A stretch of 64,000 nt of DNA from Combretum micranthum (GCA_024138025.1 JAMXBD010000640.1:1-64000), one strand, 5' to 3'; counted from the first letter of the stretch, positions 1-13,700 are shown. The notes: generated by a model not told the origin, from the sequence alone. Program-made: numbers and translations.

Positions 1-209
1 TGTGGTAGGTCAAAATCTATTACTTATTTATGTATGAGTAAAAAAACTTGAAGAAAAAGAAGTGTGTGTGTGTGTAGGAGGGGAGCTCACTGCACTAGAG
101 AGGAAGAGAGGGAGAAACTTTTTCAAAAGTTGATTTTTGTGAAGAAAGAGAAAAATGAAAAGGTGAGAGTATAAAATAATTTATATAGGAAATGAGATTG
201 GGTTTGTGT

Positions 210-350
210 TAACATCGCACGGTTCAGTCGTTCCGGACCGAACCGGAACGCAGAGCCGGGGCTGTTCACGTTTCAAGGAAACCGCCGGTTCTCGGTTTCC
301 GATTCCGTTCCACTATGAACCTTTTTTTTTTTTTTTGAAGAAAACAACCC

Positions 351-384
<34 letters not shown>

Positions 385-1148
385 AATCAGGTCTACATTT
401 TTAATCAATATATTTTATTAATAAAAAATCCTAGCATTCCTAAATTCAAAGTTCATTTTTTTTTTGAAAAAAAATCTAATACAATTCCTGATTTTGAAAA
501 ATGTCAAATTAAAATTTTTTTAAGCTAAGCGATTAAAATGATTTCGTGTGAACTTAAATAATTTCAATGAGAACATGCAATTTTATAAACGGACGTATAT
601 CTAGTAGAGAAAACTGTATAATGGCTATGTGAATATTATATGCAAAAAAACCTATGAGATACAAGCATTCGCAAACCAAATTTGTTATTAATTACTCAAA
701 TCACATTAATTATGTTTCGTTGATCATGCATAAATAAACAATGATAGAGCAACAGATGTTGCTCGCTTTCTCCTTCTGTGTCGTCAAGCTCACTTTTGCC
801 AAATGTTTCGGTAAATCACTAACCACCTCTATTTTTTATGAACGAAAGTGCAATGAAATTATTATTACCAAAGACAATAATAAAACTATAAATAGGATTT
901 TCATCTATTAATTTTTGTAATTTACATGGGAGTATTCTGAGGTACGAGTTGGAACCATCGGTTCCGGTCTGGAATGGCAATTCTGGACCCGGTTGGAACC
1001 GCCGGTTCCGCCACGCCTAACCGCTTAGACCCGTCGGAACCGCGGGTCCTTAACAGTTCGAAACCGTCATCGACGGGGCGTTCCCGGGTCAGGAACCACC
1101 GTGACTGGTCGGGGTTCGCGATTCGGAACCGCCCCGTGGTGATGTCTA
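210..1148. mobile_element. Non-autonomous hAT-type element, 939 bp
   Basis: Flanked by the identical 8-bp duplication GTTTGTGT (202-209 and 1149-1156), exactly where the sister LTR copy near 29174 is uninterrupted. Imperfect terminal inverted repeats are TAACATCGCACGG and, reversed, TAGACATCACCACGG. Both ends are packed with inverted GGTTCCGG and CGGAACCG motifs. It has no transposase. Confidence 0.85.
353..382. repeat. Poly-C tract of about 30 bases
   Basis: Uninterrupted run of C inside the hAT-type element, after a T run and an ACAACCC segment. Its length is likely to be unreliable in any assembly. Confidence 0.9.
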
Positions 1149-2543
1149 GTTTGTGTAGTTAATAAAAGAAGAAAAATAAAACAAATTGGGAGTGTGTGAA
1201 GGAAGGGTGTGGGGTGGGGGTGGGGGGGGTGGGGGGAGGGGGGCTGGGGGTGGTGGTGTGGGGGCGCTGTTTGCAAATGGGGAGAGAGAGTGCGTTGTGT
1301 GATTTGTTTTGTGTAATAAAATTAAAATCAATAGGTAATTTAAGTATAAAATGTGTTGGAAAAAAAATGTAAGGAATATGATGTAATGAGGTAAAGTTAG
1401 ATGTAAGGATGTAAGAATAGGCATGGTTGTTGTACTCGTGAAAAGTATGATTAGAAATCAAAAAGTAGATTAGACAATTAAATTACCGGTAGTAATGAAA
1501 ATACGATAAAAGGCTATAACTATAATTTTTATAAACCGAAAAATTCATATAATTATATTTTTGAATTCCTTATTAAATTTCGGTTCTAAAGAGTCCTACA
1601 TAATATTTTTCTATTTTCGAGTCTGGGGACGTTTTCAAGAATAGACCCCAATCGGATTCGAAACGAATGAATTTCAAAAAATCTGATCTTTTTATGTTTT
1701 GATATATTATTTAGGTCTATAATCTAAAGCTAACTCATTTTTATTGTTCTGGGGTTTCGTTCTTGGTATTGGCGGACTTAAGGTTCCTAGGTCCAAACTA
1801 ACCCTAGGGTATTCTTTTAGGGTTTCGGTTTCCGGTTTCGATTTCCGAAACCGAGTCCGGTTTACTAAAAAAAACGAAGGTTGACAGTAAGCCCCTAGAT
1901 TTTCAATACTTTTAGAAAATAACCCTAGAGCTAATACCAAAAACGGAACCCTAAAACCAAGCAAAGTTACAACCGAACTCTAACAACCCTAAAGGGGATC
2001 GAATGAAAATTTTTGTAACCCTAGGGTATCGGATGGATTAGGTGAAACTTGAAACCCTAAAGATTAGGAAGTTTACAAAGAACACATCATCATCAAAAGG
2101 ATTTTAAGTATGACCTAATTTTTCTAGTTCAACGCTAAATCCTAGAAAACCTAGCATCGACCCAAACCAATCAAAAGTTCGAAAAACCTTAGACAATATC
2201 AGATTAGTCGAATAAACCTAAATGTCTGGTAAATAAAATGAGAATAAAAAATCCTAAATACCGAACTCTAAGAAAACAAGTACCTTTGAAAACAAAACAA
2301 AAATCCAATAATCATTCGACTCTTAAAATCTATGCTAAACAATTCATCTATCTGATCCCCCACTTGCAAATCAAGGTAATATATCCAAGTCATATTTAAT
2401 AATGCAATAACAAGAAATAATTTCCTATAATATATTATTTGTTATCGAGTCAAAATTTTATCAGTTAAACCAAACCATTTCTGTACCCGATTGCTAGCAC
2501 ATAGATCGAGATGACATCACCAAATAACAATTAATAATAAAAT

Positions 2544-5163
2544 TATAAACCCCTAGATATTATGGTCAACTCGTAAATAGAGCCTTAGAGTTGAAAGGGG
2601 AACTAGAGCCCTAAAGTCAACCCAAGCCAATATTTAACCTAAAAGCCCTAAACTTGATTAGACAGTCCCAATGATCCTAAAATATTAAATAAATTAGAAA
2701 AATAGAGTAAAGTCGAATTATGAATCAAGTATATAGTGTAAGTCCTAAAATGATTAAATTGGGCAAAATTTCAATTATTTCGAACCCATATGGGTCAGTT
2801 TCCAAATTAGAACACTGACACATAAAAACAAGACAAATATTCCAACAAACAATTTATAATCGAAATATATTAAGATATTCATAGCATATCATATACAATC
2901 TCATCGACGCATAAAAGCGCTAGTTATAGCTTTTATACGAGTATTTTTATCTTTATCGGTAATTTATTTGACTTATCTACTATTCATTACTATTCACTCT
3001 ACTCTATCTTTTCTTATACCTACTCTTATATTCTTACATACCTATATCTTATATTTTCTTTTCCCATAAAACTTTGACTACATTTTTTAAAACTTTTAAT
3101 ACATTTTTTACTTAACTTTTCTTATACTTTATTACACTTTCTACTTAAATTAGTTTTTTTCCCTCTCTCTCTCTCTCCTCTCCCCCCCCCCCCCTCTTCC
3201 CTTTGTGGTAGCCGCACCCTCTCTTTCTCTCACCTTTTATTTTCCCTTTTATTTATTTTTACATTTTTAAGTCCCTCCTTTTTCGTCTATAAATACCCCA
3301 TCATTCCCTCACTTCACATACTTTACAACTCACTAATAAACTCTCTAAACTCTCTCAAAAAATTCTCTTCCCCTCCTCCTCTAAAATAACACCACCCTCC
3401 CTCTCTCTTTGCCTCTTTCATTTTTCACTTCTTCTTTTAGGTAAACACTAAAAACTCTCATATATATTATGACATATGATATGTACATATATGTGTGCGT
3501 CCTTAAACATTTCCATAAAATTCCCCTTGATGCATATGCTAGGAAATGGAAATGCAAGACAACATATTGTTCATATCACAATGTTTACGTTCATGTTCAT
3601 AATATGTTAATTTTTTTCATGTTGCTAACTTAACTTTGTAGATGCTAATATATATATTCAGTACTTATAATTTTTAGAGCCTATTGCTCACTAATTTAAC
3701 TTTACTTATTTCATGCACTTATTTATTTATGCGTTCTATTTATTTATTTGCTTATAATACTAGTCAACTTTTAGTCTTGGACTTTTCCATATTCAAGTTC
3801 GAAGGAGACTAGAATAATTCAAGTTTCAGGGAGTATTGATATAAATCTAAGACTTCCATGCTTTTCTTATTATCTATCTTAATTTTATTTATGAGACTGG
3901 AAATATTTCAAGTCTCGAGAAACCTTGATGAAATCTAAGACTTCCATATTTCATTTTATTATGTTTTTTTATTTTATTTTTATTTTATTACACATAGTGA
4001 CTGGATTATTTCAAGTTTCGGAGAGTCTTGATAACGAGCTAAGGCTCTCATGTTTTGCTTTAATAACTTTATGTTATTGTTTCCAATTTCCTATGTTCTT
4101 AATGTAATTCCATACTCTTAATATTGTTGTTACTAAATTTTCTTTTTAGTATATACATATATGCTCATAGTGATGTTATTATCATTTAAAAGAATTTTTC
4201 TAAAAACATAGATGTTAACAATTCTTTGTTATGCAAAATTTTCCTAAAAATCTTATTGTCAACACATTGGGAATCTCTTCATCAAGAACAATGATTTAGT
4301 ATAAAACATACATCAAAATTTTCAAAATGCCAAGACTTAGTGGAATTTTTAAGAAATACAACTTCAAGCATTTTCACCATAGACAAGAAAAATCCATGTT
4401 TAGTAAAAATTATTAAATGAAGTTTTGGAAGTAAGTATGAAACATTCAAAGGTTTAAATCAAATGATTAAACCATGATTTTCTTTGAGCTTTATGTTTAC
4501 AAAAATTTCAAAAGAAAATTTTGTTACAAGTAGTTTACATAAGGATTTATGTTTTCGAAAGTAATTAGTTAAATAAAGTTTTACTATGAGTTAAAAATAT
4601 TCAAGGATATGAACTAAAAATAAAACCATGATTTTTAATTAAATTACATATTTACAAAGATCTAGGAATTTAAATTTTTATGAAAATCCAAAAGCTATTT
4701 TTCATGAACTTGACTTTTTGTACCTTCCATGGAAGTTGTTTTAATAAAGATTTCTTATTGGCAACATCACTAGAATCATGCATGTAATATGAGTTATTGT
4801 CATTGTTATATGCTTTATAAAGATAGGAATATTTTATACTTGGCTTAGAGAGTCCAAATGAAGTAAAAGTTTTGAAAAATTAAATAAGACAAAGTCTAGA
4901 ACATACTAGACTCATTTTGTGCTGTATGATTCTGAGACTCAAACGGCCTTGAATGTTAAAAATAACCTTAGAAATGGATAGAGCATTCAAAGTATGTAGA
5001 AAACGACTAATCATATAAGAAAATCCAAGTTAAAATAAGTAAGTTATGGCCATTTTAAGTTGGAACTTTCATAACCAGAAAAAATGACACTAATAGAGTA
5101 AATAGAGTTAGAAACTCAAGTAGAACCTCTATGAAATGCTCATTCCAGGTATTTCTTTTATGC
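2544..5163 (+). mobile_element. Long LTR, 3' end missing
   Basis: Begins with TATAAACCCC, a mutated form of the family start TGTAAACCCC, and follows the reference copy in order: CT/C-rich tract at 3161-3194, TATA box at 3288, AGTCTTGGACTTTTCC near 3773, and the CCATTTTAAGTTGGAACTTTC block near 5051. It stops at about 5163, where integrase sequence begins abruptly. A related start-like motif near 1887 suggests further LTR debris to the left. Confidence 0.7.
3288..3295 (+). promoter_or_regulatory. LTR TATA box
   Basis: TATAAATA downstream of a CT/C-rich tract and upstream of a pyrimidine-rich leader. The same layout occurs at 6377-6384 and 20000-20007 in sister LTRs, which supports a real Pol II promoter in the ancestral element. 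Confidence 0.6.
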
Positions 5164-5840
5164 ATGGGAACCAAGTTGCATTATAGTACCGCTTGCCACC
5201 CCTAAACTGATAGATAATCTGAGCAAACAATTCAAACATTGGAAGATATGCTGCAAGCAAATGTCATAGAGTTTAAAGGAAGTTGGGATGCACATCTACC
5301 ATTAGTGGAGTTTGCCTACAACAATAGCTACCACTTGACAATTCAGGTGCCGCCATATGAAGCTCTGTACGGATGAAGATGCCGATCACCTTTGTTTTAA
5401 AATGATGTGAAGAAGCTTGCAATTGAGTCTGACCTTATACAAGATGCAACAAGTAAAGTACGAATCATTTAGCAAAGAATGAAAGAGGCTCAGGATCGAT
5501 AGAAAAGTTGAGTAGATCATAAATGAAGAGTCATCGTTCAACGTGACAGATCATGTCTACCTGAAAGTAAACCCAATCAAGAGAATCCACCAAGTTTGCG
5601 CCCAAGGGAAGTTAAGCCCTTGATACATTAAACCCTTTGAAGTTCTTGAAAGAGTAGGAGATTTGGCCTATCACCTAACACTACCACCAAATTTGTCTGG
5701 AGTGTACAACATGTTTCATGTTTCAATGCTAAGAGACATGTGCCCAATCCCGATCGAATAGTAGAGCTAGAACCCGTACAACTCAAGAGAAATCTCACCT
5801 ACAAGGAACACCAAGTGCAAATCTTGGATCAAAAGGTTTA
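5164..5840 (+). pseudogene. Tekay/Del-like gypsy integrase fragment
   Basis: Plus-strand reading starts MGTKLHYSTACHP and then has QTIQTLEDMLQANVI, LPLVEFAYNNSYH and PPYEALYG. After frame changes come GVYNMFHVSMLRD-type and LTYKEHQVQILDQK sequences. These are the integrase core end and C-terminal region typical of chromoviruses with long LTRs. There are multiple stops and no chromodomain. It lies directly before a long LTR, the position expected before a 3' LTR. Confidence 0.85.
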
Positions 5841-6376
5841 GAAGTTGATCAAAAGCTTAAAAAGATCAGATTCATCCAAAAATCAATCGTTTAGAATCCG
5901 AACGGGATCAGTTCTCAAAAAAACATATCCCGGTGTTCGAGATAGTAAAAATATTCTAAAGACATATTCAGACTCATAATTTAACAAAGATTTGTAAAAT
6001 ATCAGTTTCATAATTTTTTTGTATCTAAAAATATTAAATATAGCCTTTTTACACGTATTTTCTTTACTACTGTAAATTTTAATTGTTTAGTCTACTATTC
6101 ATAGTACAATTTCTATTTTTCCTTACCATTCACCTATCTCTACTTTTTCTTACTACCTACTTCTTACATCCTATATATCTATTACTTACAATTTACTTTC
6201 CCTATAATACTTTTTGCATAACTTCTCTTACACTTTAATTTCTTTTCATTATAAAAATACAAAATTCAATCAAATCTCTCTCTCTCTCTAAATTTGTGTC
6301 AGCCCCCTCTCTCTCTTTCATCAAATTTTTCCTTTTCAATTAATTTTAATACATCTAATTTTCCTCCATAAATCTC

Positions 6377-6384
6377 TATAAATA
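6377..6384 (+). promoter_or_regulatory. LTR TATA box
   Basis: TATAAATA followed by CCCTATTTCCC and a pyrimidine-rich leader. Same place as in the sister LTR at 3288. Confidence 0.6.
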
Positions 6385-8519
6385 CCCTATTTCCCTTCAT
6401 TTCTTTCACACATCTCATTTTTCTTACCAAAACTCTACCAAATTCTCTCTTTAATTTGTCTCTCTAACCATCTATACATAAACACTCTCTTCTTCACATA
6501 CAACTACCAACACTCCATATATTCTTTCATCTACGCTTAACCTTAGGTAAAAATTTCTAAAATATTCTTCATATTTATGTTAACATTACATGACCATAGT
6601 ATATGTATCTTAAACCCATGAGTATTATGGAAGCAACAATATGTTCATATCTTATTTAACAATGTCCAAGTATTATTATTTTCATTGTTATATTATTATG
6701 TTTTATTAATACTCCTAATATAACTTTTATATATTGATAAGTATTTTTATGTATTTATATTCCTCGAACATATAAGTTCACTAACACAACTTTTATTTAT
6801 GCTCTTACATTTCTTGTAATTTATTTAAGCTTACATTTTATTTATTTATTTCATGCAATTTTATTAATATTAGTTTTTGTAGTCTTAGACTTTTCCTTAT
6901 CAAGTCAAAACAATCTTTTTCTTATTTTTCTTTATAGACTTGCCCATGTCTAAGTCCAGAAAGCTTGATTCAAGCCAAGACTTCCCAATACTTGACTTTT
7001 ATTATGTGTTTACCTTATTTCTATGTCTTTTATCTTTCATATGATTTATTTTTATCATGTTACTCATTTATAAGCTCATAGGCATCCATGATTATATTGT
7101 TGTTGTCTTAATGAAATAATTTCTTTCTTTGATAAAGAAAATAAGGCGGAGCTCTTAATAAAAATGATTTTTGTGACTTAGGAAAAATTTTCCATTAAAG
7201 ACTTAGTATTGTGTTACAATAAAATTCTCTTCAAAAATTTAGACAAGTTCATTATAAATTTTCGTGACATTATTATGTAAGACTTTTTTCAAAATGTAAC
7301 TAAGTAGTTTCATTACTCTCTTTTCAAACTACAAAGAATAAAATTTATTATTTAAAATCTGAATGTTGATAATTTTTTGCTATGAAAATTTTTCTAAAAT
7401 CTAATTTATAAGATTATCACCAACACTTTAATAAAAACTAAGAACTAAACAAGTTTTTCAAGTAAAGCAAAAATCAACTCACTAGATAAAAATCCACTCA
7501 AGAATAAAAGTTGATAGATAACTTGAAAGACTAAATTTTTGGTATTTAATTTATCTTTTAAAAGTTAAGGAAAAATAATTATAATAAGAAATCACTCAAA
7601 AGTTTTTAGTTTTCTTTCCAATAACTTAAAATAAATTTGTCAAGTTTCACTTTTTCAAAATCCTAAGACAAGTTGTTTTATAAAATATCATTGTTGAGAT
7701 AACATCATTAGAATCATACATATAATATGAGTTTATATATGTATTACAAATATTTTTCAACTATATAAATATATATGTGTTTGTTATAGACTTTTTGGAT
7801 GAAGTAAAATTTTGAAAAGGTACAATCTAAGGGCTGAGATTTTCATAAATATTCTATATCATACCATTTTCGAACCCAAATGACTTTTTATGACAAAAAT
7901 AACCTTAGAAATAGATAGATCTTTTCAAGTAGGTAGAAACAACATATAATATGCGAAATTCCTGGTTAAAATGAGCAAGTTATAGTCATTTTAAGTTAGA
8001 ATTTCTGTAATCTGAATTTTAACACGAATTTCAAAATAGAATTAGAAATGTAAGTAAAGCTTCCACGAAATAATCATTCCAGATATTTCTTTTACTTAGG
8101 TGATGAGGAAGGAGAAGTCTTGTACCTCGAAGATTACTTTGACTAGGGAAGCTATTATTGCGACATGGCCGAGTGAGTTTACTTCCTTAAGTTTTGCATT
8201 CATGCTTGTGCTTGTAATTTTAGAAGTACTAGAAGTAGGACAGGATGAAAATGGAAAGTGCATGTACCTTATAATGTTAGTTGAAATTATGTTAAGTATA
8301 TCAAAGCGTGAATTGTTGTTAATTAAAAGTTTGATATATATGGCTATGTTAATGTGTCTATAAATTATACGATCGCTTCTAAGATATTTTAATTACATAA
8401 AAGAGGTTAATAAATGGATTCATGCATATCATGTAGTGAGTCACATTACACTCATTACTATATACTTGGTAGGACAATGATATAATAGTGTTGGTTGGTA
8501 TAACTGGTAGTATCTATGT

Positions 8520-9088
8520 ATGAATGCAATCAGGTCGGGTTTCGAGTATATCATATGAACCCGAACCCGAACCCGAACCCGAACCCACTACACTATAGGG
8601 TATACCAAGCCCGATCCTATAATTTTGTAGGATTTTCCTTTTATATCCAAAGCCGCCCTATAGGGTTTACTCTAAAACCTGCCACCCACTCGGTTACCCT
8701 CTGACTATCGACCTGATTACCCGCCCGACCATCCGCCCAATTATCAACCCAAACTTACCTTGCTTATTATTTTTAATAGATTCAGCAAACTTAAGCTAAT
8801 AAAATAATAGTCTAATAATATAGCAATTCACCTTCTCTTTGCTAACCCATTACTATGTTTATATTTAATAAATGTATTTATATTATAATTTTTTTTTTAC
8901 CAGGACTAACGGTTCAGGTTGGTATCCATCGGGTTTTAGTAGTATCTAAATTCAACCCTAATACCCTACAGGGTTTTTTACCTATATCCAAACCCGACCT
9001 TATTACCCTATAGTGTTGAGCCCTATAGGGTTTTTATAGGATTAGACGGGTTTAAAAACCCATTAATGGTTGACCCGATTGCATCCTT
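8520..9088. mobile_element. Non-autonomous hAT-type element, about 569 bp
   Basis: Flanked by GTATCTATGT on both sides (8510-8519 and 9089-9098), 10 bp of identity that contains the expected 8-bp duplication. The ends share the inverted motif ATGCAATC(A/G)GGTC. The interior has a CGAACC array at about 8559-8585 and several GGGTTT or AAACCC and TATAGGG repeats in both orientations. It has no transposase. Confidence 0.85.
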
Positions 9089-10069
9089 GTATCTATGTGT
9101 TGGCAAGTAGTAACCGTATGATCTACATATTTTGTATTAGGGAGTAGTAGTTGGTATGATCTACATGTTTTGTGTTGGTGAATAGTAGCCAATATGATCT
9201 ATAAAAATTTTATTTAAAAAAGGATTGGTCGTAAATGACCAGTATACGTAGCCCCAAATAAAGAGCATAAATTCATTCAATATATGATTCTCATAAAACC
9301 ATATGTCGTACTTGCTCAAGTATTTGATGCATCACATATGCTTATCTAATTATAACTTGTTTGATATTATGATTTGAGTATGATAACCTAGGAATGTTCT
9401 CACTAAGATAGTTGAGCTTACACTCCTACAGATTTTGTTGTTGCAGGAACATCTTTTAATCTACCGAAGGTTCCCATATATCCAGGTTAGACCACGCTTT
9501 TGGGAAGCTTTTTGGGGAAATTCGATCAAAAGCTTTCGATAGAAATTCCCTTAAAATCTTTTGGCTATAGAGTTTTATGTATGAAATACTTAAGTTGTAT
9601 TACAGATCCTTAGAAATTTATCGAGGGAATGCCTCAAAGTTTATGTAAAGACCTTACTATGTTTAATATGGTGGATATATGTTTATTAGTTCTTTAATGC
9701 TTTATATTACTGCTTAAACCACATATCTCACTGGTGTCTCCTATTACTGTGTTAGATGCCTTACATATAATATCAAGACTTTCGCATGACTAGGGTTATC
9801 ATTCCTAAGTTTTAATATTGTATGTAGTGGATTACCATGTTTAGGATATCCTGTGGGGCATGACACATAGCATGCCATCAAGTTACATCGGTAAATGTTG
9901 CTACTCCTACGTGAAGAGCCAGAAGACCTATGAATCCTACTGTAGGCATAGATATGTTCCTTCTTAGGGAAAATATAAACGTTTGGGGAATGCATCCTTA
10001 AAGAGGAGCCGCGCTGGCCAATCGCTTTAAGAAAGTGTTCGAGGATTAGCAGTAGAGGATGCAAAACCT

Positions 10070-10707
10070 CAATCTGAATTTCCTAACCCTTGTCATGGAA
10101 GGGTAAATCCATTCTATGTGCAGTTTCCAAATGACCATACATATTTGCATGTTTCATATGGTTGTTGCATAACATATGCTTGACTATTGAACTTGTTTGA
10201 TTATGATTATGGGTACGAATGATGGGAAGTATCTCACTAAGCATGTTGTAAGCTTACACCCCTAAAGATCTTATTTGAAATAGGAATACTTGAGACTTTA
10301 ATTAAGGAATAAGACAACAAGGAATTCACTGGTAGATTTTGAAGTTATAATGAAAGATCCAGGAGCTTAGGTGAAGCTTCTCTTAGAAACCTTTATGTTA
10401 AATATGTAACATGTTTTACTTTGAAGATTATTACAAATAGCTATTATTTGAATCAGTTGTAAACATTAGCGAGGGTATGCCCCTAAGAAATATAATATAT
10501 TTCGTTTAAGTTTATAGATATATAATACTATTACTTTGCTATTACTTGTTACCATCATAAATTGCACTACTCCAATGTGTCCCTTGTGCTGCGAAGAACG
10601 CATTGTGCATAATATGGAAGCTTTCATGTGACCGAGGTAGTCATTCCTAGGCTTTAATATTATGTATGGTGGATTACCACGTTTAGGGTACCCATCGGGG
10701 CATGACA
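10070..10707 (+). mobile_element. 3'-end fragment of a long LTR
   Basis: Matches the last 560 bp or so of the family: GGAAGGGTAAATCCATTC, ATCTCACTAAGCATG, and the end GGTACCCATCGGGGCATGACA, which mirrors the end at 9867. The 200 bp between 9868 and 10070 is unassigned. Confidence 0.7.
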
Positions 10708-13700
10708 AAAGATGAACCCTAGTTTCATGATTTTAAGTCAAACTAATTAACTTACTTTCCATCTTGATTTAAGCTCCAATCCTATAAATAAGAGCTCAAG
10801 CAAGCCATGAAGATCAACAATTACAGCAAAATAACTATCAAAAAGCTTAAATTCTAACTTCTTGAGAAATTAGGGTTTTCGAAGATAAAACATCAATTTT
10901 GAAGTTTTTTGAGTAATTTTAATCGAATTGAAGGTCAAAGGAAGTTCTTAGGTGTTATAAGCTTGTCATTGATGTGTTCAAAGAAGCTCGTCGAAGTTGA
11001 AATCATCGCAGTCCAAGAACCATCGCCAATGCCACCTGAAGACCATGAATCCAACACCTCCAACCATTTCCATGACAAATAACCACCACTTGAGTGTTCG
11101 CCATCCCCCTTTGCCTCAATCCGACCATCTTGCACCATCAACGATCGCTAATCAACGATCTACCTTCTCCGCTGATCACTCAGGTTGAACACGAGACTCC
11201 TTTTTTCAAGATCCGCTTAACAGCATTTTCAGGTAAGTCCTTTTTTCTTTTTTAATTAATATAATAACAAAATAAAAAGAGGAAAGAAAAAAAATAAGAG
11301 AAGAAGTAAAAAAATAAGATAAGTAGTAATTTAATAGTCTATTTTTATGTAAATAAAATGATAAAAAGATAATTTAATAGATTAATTATATAAAATTTAT
11401 AAAAACATTAAAAAATATATTTTGTTTTTTTGCAAATTTAGAAAAAAAATATATTTATTTCTTTAATATGAAAATAATCTAACAATTCAAATGGTTGCAT
11501 TTTTAAATTTGTTTCTTACTAAAATTTAAAAAAAAAATAGTATACTTAAAGTGAAAAGAGTTTGAACTTTAACAAACAACCAACCCACTAAAATTTTAAA
11601 AAAGAAACTATGTATTATTTAATCCCGATTAGGGTACATACGTATCTCCGAGATGATATAAAAACTTAAAAAAAATTCTTTTTCCTTGTCTTTATAAATA
11701 TTAAAGTGATTCATTGTAGATATTGTAATTATTTGCATTAATTTATAAACTTTGATGATGAATCGTAAATATTATGTAACATAGATGAAATTTTGAGCAT
11801 TAAAAGGAATAAACTTTGATTTAAAAATTTTAAGGGGGCAACCATATGGTTTAATAGGGTAGTCCCCAAATAAAAAAATCACTGGTTTAACAAAGTTGGT
11901 TTTAAACCAATTTTTTTGCAGACTACTGGCTAAATTAGGATCAGCTGACCCATTGATCCTAACTTACAATTTTTTTCCCTAATTTTAATTGGGTGGTGAC
12001 TCCACAAAATTTTTTCAAAAAGCAAATTTCTTTTAGTTTCTAGTTGAAAGTTTGTATCAAATGGGTTATGGTTTGATACAAATCAAACTAAAAGAAATTA
12101 AACCAAAAATTGAAAACACCAGTCTTGACAAATATCTATAATATATAAGCAAACGACGTACCCACGATACTATACATATATAATAATTAAAATTCTGTAA
12201 AAACCTCATTGCGGAACAATAAAACCATGTAATTATATGTTGATGTGTGGATAACATTGAAGTATATTTACAAAGGAATGTCTATATGAAAAAGCTATTA
12301 ATAGATATATAAAAGATAGAATAATATTGATTTTTTTTTTTTTGTTAATGGAAATTGATATAAAACCTACATTAGGCACCTATTAGATCGATGTATAAAG
12401 ATACATGCTTAGGCTAAAAAAGGAAAATACTATATCTATTTAATCCCTATTTAGTTCTATTCAAACCCTATTTAATTTCATGATTTCAAAGATACCAAAA
12501 ATATATACACCCATATTTTACATCCTGAATTAGTCATAGAAATTAGGAAATTAATTACAAATCATAATTACAATTGTATTTTCCATCGGTAACTTCTTCA
12601 TGTTGGGTAACTATCATGCATAAATATAGTATCAGAGCTTTAGATCGGTATATAAAGATACATGCTTAGGCTAAAAAAAGAAAAGACTATATCTATTTAA
12701 ACCCTATTTAATTCTATTTGAACCATATTTAATTTCATGATTTCAGGGATACCAAAAATATATTACACCTATATGCTAAAAACATTATATTAAAAATATT
12801 TACATTAAAGACACCAAAGCAAGTGCTTTTTACTTTAATAGTATAGATTAGTATAAATTGCTTATCGGAATATTTTACCTTGATTTGTGTGTTGATGCTC
12901 GAAACGATTGAAATTTCGAAAAAACCCATCGTTTTAGGGTATCTACCTTATATTCGGCTTATATTTTAGGTTCATACTATTTTTCTAACTTACCTAATAT
13001 TTTAGGGTTTTAGAAATTGTTTAATCAAATTTAGGGTTTGTAGGGTTTAGGGTTGACTTGGCTTGACTTTAGGATCCTGATTCCGATATCGACTCTAAGG
13101 TTCTACTATAAGATTACCGTAAAATCTAAGGGTTTACACTTGTCCGAAGAGATGGCAATGAAGTCATCTTAGGGAGACGAACTATATTCTAGGGACGCAC
13201 CGGGTTAATTATTATAGATGATTTTGCTTTAAAAATAAAGATATATGTATAAACATTATTTTCTATATATGAAAGAAATTGTGTTTTGATAAATATTGTT
13301 TTAAATCCCGAAGAAGTAGAGTTTCTGGTTGCTTATGTATGGATGTAACCCAACCTTGGAATCGCAGGGCAAAAATCCAATCTATATATAGCTACCAGTT
13401 AACCATGAATATTTGATCACTTGTTTGACTACATTACATATGTTTGTTTAAATATTTTGCTTGTAACTTTCTTGAAAGGCATAAAGTGGGGATTATATCT
13501 CACTAAGCATGTAGCCGTTCACCTCCTCATAGTTTGTTATTATAGGACTACCTCTAGTATCAGTCTAAACAAGGCTATCCACAGGTTAGTTTTCTTTTAG
13601 AGATGGGATGATGTGGGAAGAAATCAAGAGTTGAGAGAGTAATTTTTTCTTTGGTGAATCTCTTAGGATTATTTTGATAAAAACTAAAGGATATATAATA

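Larger units (their letters stand above)
1..1886 (-). mobile_element. Partial long LTR, cut by the window edge
   Basis: Aligns with the minus-strand copy at about 28975-29884. Shared blocks include TACCGGTAGTAATGAAAATA (1483 and 29480) and the ATAAAACAAATTGGGAG block (1174 and 29194). It continues upstream of the window. The end near 1800-1886 is blurred. It carries the hAT-type insertion at 210-1148 and a G-rich tract at 1205-1265. Confidence 0.75.
5841..9867 (+). mobile_element. Long LTR, nearly full length, with a nested hAT-type element
   Basis: Follows the family order: GTATTTTCTTTACTAC near 6049, TATA box at 6377-6384, AGTCTTAGACTTTTCC near 6881, the CATTTTAAGTTAGAATTTC block near 7989, GATTCATGCATATCATG near 8418, and the end GGGGCATGACA at 9867. 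About 190 bp of the 5' end is not recognisable. With the integrase before it, this is probably the 3' LTR of a largely deleted element. Confidence 0.75.

Noticed and set aside
1067..1461. Three overlapping Pro/His-rich ORFs on the minus strand
   Set aside because: Created by a G-rich tract in an LTR; no coding signature.
9744..10064. 106-codon minus-strand ORF
   Set aside because: Crosses the end of a plus-strand LTR at 9867; antisense of repeat DNA, with a similar shadow ORF at 10466-10708 in the sister copy.
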